From contig CANTUQ010000101.1 in the NCBI GenBank assembly GCA_947683425.1, forward strand, positions 29,101,001 through 29,165,000: a stretch of 64,000 bases of DNA, read 5' to 3'. The notes beneath the pieces were generated by a model, which was not told the origin of the DNA, ran no database searches, and saw only the letters and a program-made list of their open reading frames with translations. Both the position numbers and the translations under genes were made by a program. This document shows, piece by piece, positions 58,122 to 64,000 of this stretch. Position 1 is the stretch's first letter. Every line of letters starts with the position of its first letter. This DNA is from Excoecaria cochinchinensis. Its lineage: Eukaryota; Streptophyta; Magnoliopsida; Malpighiales; Euphorbiaceae.

Positions 58122-58804
58122 TATATATTTCCCTTTTATTCAGCTAAAGCCTGTAATATATAATCATACGTTCTTTCAACAAGCACTTCCTTTTATGATT
58201 CTGTTTCTGTTATCAAATTTCCAACTTATATGCATTGTTTTCCAAATTTTTCACTAAATCAGCACTTTACTATCTGATATTAACTAATCAGAGCAAGCAT
58301 TCAACCACATATCCTTAGCCGATATTGTACGAGTATATTTAATAAAATATGTATTGTTCTGCAGCAAATCATGCTATTTGTCTTTAGTGTTTAGTGTGTT
58401 TAGACGTACCTTATTGCAAAACATTATGATCAACATCACCAAGTGCACACTGTAAATTAATTCATTAAAGAAATTGAACTTTCTTTCTTTTTATTATCTG
58501 ATGCATTTGTTAAATTGACTGTCCACTGAACACTTCTAACCCAATTTAAGGTCCAATTAGTCGGAAAAGTCATACCACCTTCCCAAAAAATATAAAATAA
58601 TTACCACCTTGTTCCACCAAATATATAATACTTCATTATTTGCTGGACGAAAAAGATATATACCAACCTTTTGAGTTAATTTTAAATTTTGTACAAAAAG
58701 AAGTGTGGTGGACTTAACAGGGGGCATGCGTGATACGCTGCAATATATAAATCTGATTCATTTTTCAGCAAATAAATTACAACTTCTTTTGGTATTTAAT
58801 TTTT
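58122..58804. other. 3' flank of the receptor kinase
   Basis: No gene seen; AT-rich. Confidence 0.5.
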
Positions 58805-59270
58805 GGGTTTATTTCATTCATTATTACTTAACTTATGCCAAAATTACGCAAAAATAAAAAAAAAAATTTCTTTTAAAAAATCACTAAAATCAAAACTTTT
58901 ATAAATAAAAATAACTATGACTAGTTTCTGGTGATACTCTGGCCGAAAAGTCCAGTTGGCACGCCATGTCAGTAATTTGTGCACACGTGGACACACTTTT
59001 TATTTCACGTCATCAGCTGACTTGCCACTTTTAACACGTGCCAATTTTCTGTTTGTTCAGTTAGCAGTTGACGTGGAATAAACAATGTGTCCACGTGTGC
59101 ACAAATTGTTGATATAACTGGACTTTTTGGCAAGGGTCATAACCGGAAGTGGTCATAGTTATTTTTGTATAAAAGTTTTAAGTTCAGTAATTCTTTTGAA
59201 AAAAAAAATTTCTTTTGTTATTTTTGTGTAATTTTAGCATAAGTTAAGTGAATATGAATGAAATTAACCC
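58805..59270. mobile_element. MITE-like element with long TIRs, related to the one at 48600
   Basis: A 466-bp unit with ends GGGTTTATTTCATTCAT and ATGAATGAAATTAACCC. Inverted similarity continues through CTTAACTTATGC.AAAATTAC.CAAAAATAA. Flanks TTAATTTTT (58796-58804) and TTAATTTCC (59271-59279) are an imperfect 9-bp duplication. End sequence and layout match the element at 48600-49119, but internal sequence differs and carries an inverted pair around GTCCACGTGTGCACAAATT. Confidence 0.8.
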
Positions 59271-59279
59271 TTAATTTCC

Positions 59280-59689
59280 TTTACAGCAAGTAGTGATTAC
59301 TTGTTTTGAGTCAGTTTATGTTATAAAAATTCCACTCTACATAGAACCTGCCTTAATATGATCACTACCTTAACTAAGCAAAATCATTAAAAGCTAATTT
59401 GACATTTTAACTCTTGTGAATATTTTTTTTTTTGGGTATAACATCTGAAACTTACTAATTTTGACTATTTGCACTTGCGTTAGTCAGGTCCAAAAAAAAA
59501 GTTAATTCATTCCCTCTAAAGTATTTAAAGGTGTTCCATACGAATGGGAGAAAGAATTCATATGAATATTTTAGTTTCATAACAATAATCTACAATCAAT
59601 ATAAATATTACAGTTTTTATCAAAATAATTCTCAAGCCATAGCAAATTTATCCATCGAGCTTCATTTTTTTAAGGCATTGTTAAACAAT
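59280..59689. other. AT-rich spacer
   Basis: No feature seen. Confidence 0.45.
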
Positions 59690-59928
59690 ATTTAACAAGT
59701 TTTGCTTTTTTTTTTCCCCTTAAATTTAATTTAGTTTCACCTCATCCTTGTAGCCCAAGGAATTTACATCCAAACTTTAGATAGAAAACATGATTTATCT
59801 GTTGGTTTAGTGGTGTAGAAAAAGAATAAAAAGAGAAAGCACAGTGTCTTATGAGAAAAACAGAGAAGCAAAACATGTAAACAAAATGAGTTGTTATGCA
59901 AGGAGCACAATCTTGCTATATGAGGAAT
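59690..59928 (+). repeat. Second copy of the GMT1 intron 4 segment
   Basis: Counterpart of 52558-52722, same orientation, about 7.1 kb further on with the receptor kinase gene in between. Homology ends exactly where the CACTA end begins: GAGGAAT is followed by CACTAC here and by GATGG in intron 4. Confidence 0.88.
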
Positions 59929-60754
59929 CACTACAAGAAAATTTCATCTTAGCGACGGGCATTTAGCTCCATCGCTAATTAGCATTTCAGTCGCTAAATT
60001 CGTAGTTAATAATTTTATTTTGTGACGGAAAAATATGAAGGTATATTTTCATTGCTAAAAATGGAGAGAATTATTCCTGCCAGCTTATTCCGACGGAATT
60101 TAAGGACGGAAAATAACACCTGTCGCTGAATATGGAACCAAGAAATGGCGCAATTTTTTTCTATGATTTTTAGCGATGGAAAAATATGTCCGTTGCTAAA
60201 TTTTTGCGACGGTAAGTTTTTCTGTTGCTAAATGATGAAGTTAGCGACGTAATTAATTTTCCGTCGCTAATTTATGTATTTAGCGACGTATATAACTAAC
60301 TGTCGTAAAAAGAAAAAAATTAATGACGGAATGTTATTTTTCATTGCTATTTTTAGCGACGAAAAATGAATTCCGTCTCAAAAATCGTAGATTTAACGAC
60401 GGAAGTTTTAATCCGTCGGAAATTGAAGGGTTTAGCAATGGAATATTCTTTCCGTCGCTATTGGTGAACTTTAGCGACAATAAAGAATATTATGTCACTA
60501 AAGTTGTCATGTATAAAAAAAATTTTCCTTTCTTTTTTTTTTCTCTCCCTCCCTCCCTGCCCCTCTCTCTCTTTCGTGTCTATCCTGGATCTGGTCCGGT
60601 TTTGCCCCTAACTATGAAACCATTGCTGTTGTCAACAGTTTTAATGCAAATGAAACCTATTGCACCACCAACGGTTTCAAAACGATCCCATTTTTACAAA
60701 TATGTTTTTGCTGACCCTAAATTTTAATTTTTTTTAAAAGCATTATTTTCAAAA
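59929..60754 (+). mobile_element. CACTA-type element, left end and subterminal region (second element)
   Basis: Starts CACTACAAGAAAATTTC at 59929, preceded by AAT (possible 3-bp target duplication). Dense TAGCGACGG/CCGTCGCTA motifs run to about 60500, followed by a CT-rich tract (60530-60575) and about 170 bp with no recognisable domain. No right end (CTTGTAGTG) is found before the copia fragment at about 60755, so the element is interrupted by it or truncated. Confidence 0.75.
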
Positions 60755-60943
60755 TGATACAACTCTTAAGCGAGAGAAGCAACAAACACAAAAACAGAAG
60801 AAGAAGCTAACTGAAGGAGAAAGTATGTCTCTTATTAAAATGAAAAATATGCATAAAAAACAAATGACAGAGTTATCAACTTATATATAGCAATATTACT
60901 TAGTGAAAGACTAAACTACCCTTACTAAAAATAAATAATTACA
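60755..60943 (-). repeat. Possible 3' LTR of the copia element
   Basis: Between the end of the copia polyprotein and the CACTA sequence lies a segment that, on the minus strand, starts TGTAATTA and ends TTGTATCA and contains CTATATATAAG. The TG...CA ends and position fit a short LTR. The primer-proximal copy would be outside the window, so this could not be confirmed. Confidence 0.35.
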
Positions 60944-62243
60944 CATATAAATATAATCTTCATCCCCCATAAAGATGGAGCCGTGTTGAGTTGGACAAAA
61001 TACGATGAAAAAGGAAGCATGAAGAGACTTAGTGAATATATCAGCAAGTTGAGAAAAAGAAGAGATGTGCTTAGGCAGAATCATGCCACTCTTGTACTTA
61101 TCTCGAACTAGATGGCAGTTTATTTCAAGGTGTTTAGTTCTTTCATGGAAGATAGGATTTTGAGTGATATGAATGGCAGCTTGGTTATCACACCATAATT
61201 GAATAGGCAAAGAAAGAGAAACATAAAAATCTTGCAACAAAAAAAATAAGCCATTGAAGTTCACAAACAGTGGAAGTAAAACTTCTAAATTCTACCTCTG
61301 CTGAAGAACGAGAAACAGTTCCCTGCTATTTAGACTTTAAAGAAATAAGAGAAGAACCAAGAAAAATACAAAACCCAATTATGGACCTCCTGGTATCTTG
61401 ACGAGCTGCTTAATCAGCATCACTATAGGCATCCAAATGTAAAGAAGAATGGGAAGAATAAAACAAACCAGTAGCAGAACAATTCTTCAAATACTTTCAA
61501 AATATGTATCGCAGCATTCCAATGAGAATCCTTAGGTGCTTGAACAAATTGACTAAGTTGATGAACGGAATATGTAAGATCAGGTCAGGTAAGCCTATAA
61601 GGAGATGGATCAACAGGAAATTCACCCTAATCAGCAACTAAGTGAATCCCCTTTGGCAATGGTGTAGCTGGTGGTTTTGCACCCATTAATCCTGCCTCCT
61701 TAATCAAATCTAATATATATTTTCGTTGACGAACATAAAGGCCATCAGCAGACCTAGCAATTTCCAAGCCCAAAAACTATTTTGCCTGTCCAAGATCTTT
61801 AATAGTGAAAGCAGCATGCAATGAAGCTTTAACTTGGTCTATCCAAACATCAGAAGTACTAGTGATTAGCACATCATCAACATAAACAATTAAGGCCAAG
61901 AAAGCATTATTAGCAGCAAGACAAATAAGCAAGGATCAGCTTGAGATTGATGAAAACCAAGTTTATGTAAATGAGAAGTAAATTCAGCATTCTATTGATA
62001 AGAAGACTGCTTCAATCCATACAAAGATCTAGTCAACTTGCATACCTGATTAGATACAGCCTTAGCATATCCTTCAACTGGTATCATGTATAATTTCTTA
62101 TCGATAAAACCATGAAGAAAAGCATTATTGATATCCAGTTGAGAAAGAGACCACTTTTTCGTTGCAACTAAAGCCAAAAACACACGAACAATGATTGTTT
62201 TGGCAATAGGAGAAAAACTCTTTGTATAATCAATCCCTTCTAC
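60944..62243 (-). pseudogene. Ty1/copia retrotransposon polyprotein remnant (RT and RNase H)
   Basis: Read on the minus strand from 62243: VEGIDYTKSFSPIAKT and QLDINNAFLHGF, then VCKLTRSLYGLKQSS, the RT active site YVDD (near 61885) intact, QLSQFVQAPKDSHW, RNase H with VSRSSAEVEF and WCDNQAAIHI, and the end HLVRDK and LADIFTKSL. Several stops and frameshifts interrupt it. The N-terminal part (gag, protease, integrase) would lie beyond the CACTA insertion at 62244, outside the window or lost. Confidence 0.9.
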
Positions 62244-62259
62244 CACTACAAGAAAATTG

Positions 62260-62690
62260 CTATTTAGCGACGGATATAATTTTCCATCACTAAAAAAGAA
62301 GGAAAATATTCTCTCCATTTTTTAGCGACGGATAAAGTATTCCGTCGCTAAATATGGCGCCGATAAATCGTGGGATTATTTGCTACAAAAATTAGCAACG
62401 GAAGTCATTTTCGTCGCTAAAAATTAGCAACAGAAATTAATTTTTGTAGCTAAATAGCGACGGAAATTAGCTTCAATCGCAAAAAATATTAATTAAAATT
62501 TTTAAAAACTGAAGTTTATTTTCGTAGCTAAATAGCGACGGAAATTAGCTTCCGTCACAAAAAAATATTAATTAAAATTTTCAAAAAAATTTTAGCGACG
62601 GAATTTAATATCCGTCTCTAAAAATTAGCGATGGAAGTAAATTTCCGTAACTAAATAGCGACGAAAATTAACTTCCATTGCTAAAAACAT
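62260..62690. repeat. Subterminal repeat array of the third CACTA element
   Basis: About fifteen TAGCGACGGA-type motifs in both orientations, with a larger repeated unit (AAATAGCGACGGAAATTAGCTTC, about 62454 and 62533) also in direct tandem. Confidence 0.88.
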
Positions 62691-62829
62691 AATTAATATT
62701 TTCTATTATATAAAATAATTTTTTGACTTTTTTTTACCCCACCCTCCTCTCTCCTCCCTCTTCTTTTCCCTCTCTCCTCCCTCTCTTCTCTCTCTGTATT
62801 TTTCGTCCTTCTTCTTCTCTCCCCCACCG

Positions 62830-63190
62830 CCGGATGGCCAAATCTTGGCCAGTTGTCATCACCGCTGCCACCGCGTGGAAGGGCCACCAGCTTCGCCGCT
62901 TGCTCCGCCTACCTTGCCCCCTCTCGTACGCAGCAGATCTGGTTGCTTGTTCGCCGTCGCGAGTTGGTCCGCCCCCTCTTGCCGTCGCGCGTTGCTCCCT
63001 GCCTGCTTTGCCACCTCTTGAACGTGCTACATCTGGCCGCTTGCCCTCTCACGAGCCTTCCTCCGCCCCTTCCTCCTCTCGCACTAGATCCACCGTCTTC
63101 CTCTGCCCTTTCCTCCTCTCCGCCGAGATCCGCCGCCTTCCTCCTCTTGCGCTGGATCCGTTGCCCTCTGGCGCTGGTGCTACCCGAGAG
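62830..63190 (+). other. GC-rich block with open frames and a splice donor
   Basis: Ser/Pro/Leu/Arg-rich open frames exist on both strands, including 62834-63223 on plus from an ATG (MAKSWPVVI...). It ends at CCGAGAG followed by GTGAGT (donor from 63191). No domain is recognised. It may be a captured promoter/leader exon, similar in character to the GC-rich block in the element at 40773-43827. Confidence 0.4.
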
Positions 63191-63296
63191 GTGAGTTGGA
63201 TTATTTTTCAATTTTTCTGTTAAATATATGTGTATTTTTTAATTTTGATGTTATTGAAATAAATTGGAGAATTGCATGTTGATAGGAAATTTTTTT

Positions 63297-63427
63297 AGAG
63301 TATTTTGACACTTTAATGAGGAGGAAACCTAAGGAAAATAATTTCAAAGCAATTCTGGAATCAATAAGAGATCTCATGAATGAATATTGCATTGTTCCTG
63401 ATTGGTTGCATAACATATTTTTGTGGT
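63297..63427 (+). pseudogene. Captured fragment resembling AQUARIUS (spliceosomal intron-binding helicase)
   Basis: After a TTTTTTTAG acceptor the frame reads YFDTLMRRKPKENNFKAIL, ESIRDLMNEYCIVPDW, LHNIFLW and stops. ILE.IR.LMN...VVPDWLH.I.LGYG is the wording I recall from the N-terminal half of AQR/EMB2765. Only one exon piece of about 43 codons is present. The assignment rests on memory of the family and needs a protein search. Confidence 0.6.
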
Positions 63428-63432
63428 TTTAG

Positions 63433-63502
63433 GCTTTACCAAATCAACAAACTGTGGATTATCCTAGCTTCAAGCTTGTGATTGTTGGCGATGGAGGCAC
63501 TG
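63433..63502 (+). pseudogene. Captured second exon of a Ran GTPase gene
   Basis: Between a TTTTAG acceptor and a GTAAAT donor the frame reads ALPNQQTVDYPSFKLVIVGDGGTG. This is the N-terminus of plant Ran (nuclear transport GTPase) up to the P-loop. Plant Ran genes have an intron after the initiator codon and another in the P-loop before the Lys, matching both boundaries here. No further Ran exon follows within the next 500 bp, so it is a captured exon with intact splice signals, not a working gene. Confidence 0.85.
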
Positions 63503-63506
63503 GTAA

Positions 63507-64000
63507 ATTTCCTTTTCACTTTCTTTTTAATTCGGTTAATTTTGTTTCTTGATTGCCGATAGGGTCTCAAATTGAATTGGCTTGGTTTGAAAAGATTTGG
63601 TGGGAACGTAGTGGGAGTAACTATAAGCAAAAGTTGATAATAACTTTGAATTGTGTTCTATTGCATAACTAGTTTCTTTGCAACCATTTAATTTGCTTTT
63701 GGCCTTCTCAATGTGGAAATGTATGCTTGCTTGTACCTGTTTCTATTTTAGTTGTCATTTTCATTATGCTTTCATCTTAGATATAAAATATTGCATTTAT
63801 TTGATTGTTGCTGAAATTTGTCCATTGGAATTATGCTTACTGGAATTGTTTATTTAGTTTTTTTTTAGTTTTTTTAAATTACCGATGGAAAATTCCGTCG
63901 GTAAAAATAAAAAATAAATAATTTTGAAATTTGCCAACGGAATAGTAATTTTTGTTTGCAATTTTTCCGATGGAATTTATCTTCCGTTGGGAAAATTGCC
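63507..64000. other. Intron-like DNA and a second subterminal repeat type
   Basis: Bases 63507-63860 look like Ran intron or filler DNA. From 63880, CCGATGGAA/TTCCGTCGG motifs appear in both orientations, suggesting the subterminal zone of a different transposon family that continues beyond the window. Confidence 0.45.

Larger units (their letters stand above)
62244..64000 (+). mobile_element. CACTA-type element inserted in the copia gene (third element, open to the right)
   Basis: Begins CACTACAAGAAAATTGC at 62244 directly inside the copia reading frame, preceded by TAC (possible target duplication). TAGCGACGGA and TCCGTCGCTA repeats fill 62260-62690. A CT-rich tract (62730-62830) and a GC-rich block (62830-63190) follow, then host-gene fragments resembling AQUARIUS (63297-63427) and Ran (63433-63502). 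No right end is present before the window stops. The last 120 bp hold a different repeat type (CCGATGGAA/TTCCGTCGG). Same end sequence as the element at 59929. Confidence 0.75.

Noticed and set aside
62693..63211. Minus-strand Arg/Gly-rich frames in the GC-rich block
   Set aside because: Low-complexity composition without domain; frames are open on both strands simply because of GC-rich, stop-poor sequence.
63433..63502. A real Ran gene starting here
   Set aside because: No initiator exon next to it and no further Ran exon in the following 500 bp, though the gene could in principle continue beyond the window.
1..64000. CRISPR arrays, operons, bacterial elements
   Set aside because: Gene structure is eukaryotic throughout; the regular repeats are transposon subterminal arrays and microsatellites.

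Overview
This is nuclear DNA of a flowering plant, most likely a eudicot. Genes have short exons, GT-AG introns and AT-rich introns and spacers, and several products are plant-specific (a WOX5-type homeobox protein, a PIP1 aquaporin, a GMT1/EPC1-type GT64 enzyme, a non-RD LRR receptor kinase). Much of the remaining DNA is transposon debris. The species cannot be named from the sequence alone.

Left part (1-26.6 kb), genes on the minus strand: exon 1 of a second RPN8 copy (599-413, continuing off the left edge), a complete ten-exon RPN8 (proteasome lid subunit, 310 aa), a two-exon WOX5-like gene (181 aa), a six-exon eIF3f gene (286 aa) and a four-exon PIP1 aquaporin gene (287 aa). Spliced models were rebuilt exon by exon and every reading frame closes. 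RPN8 and eIF3f are both MPN-domain scaffold subunits, and both promoters carry TGGGCY boxes. Between WOX5 and eIF3f lie a 1.7-kb element with long terminal inverted repeats and two neighbouring solo LTRs of one family, each with its own 5-bp target duplication.

Middle part (28.7-46.6 kb), a transposon graveyard: a 5'-truncated LINE with a 14-bp target duplication; a decayed PIF/Harbinger element (Myb/SANT-like gene plus DDE transposase) split by a probable 2.2-kb LTR; and a decayed gag/coat-protease retroelement, possibly an endogenous pararetrovirus, split by a complete 3,055-bp CACTA-type element. That CACTA element carries exon 1 of a LOG cytokinin-activating enzyme and a CDKC kinase fragment.

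Right part (48-64 kb): two MITE-like elements of one type, an intact five-exon GT64 gene (330 aa, plus strand), an intact two-exon LRR-XII receptor kinase gene (1,038 aa, plus strand), then nested elements. These are a CACTA left end, a copia fragment, and inside the copia a second CACTA left end carrying fragments resembling AQUARIUS and Ran. This last element appears to run past the right edge.

The host genes are housekeeping or signalling genes with no evident joint pathway. The most interesting signal is the set of CACTA elements with TAGCGACGG-type subterminal repeats that have picked up exons of at least four unrelated host genes.
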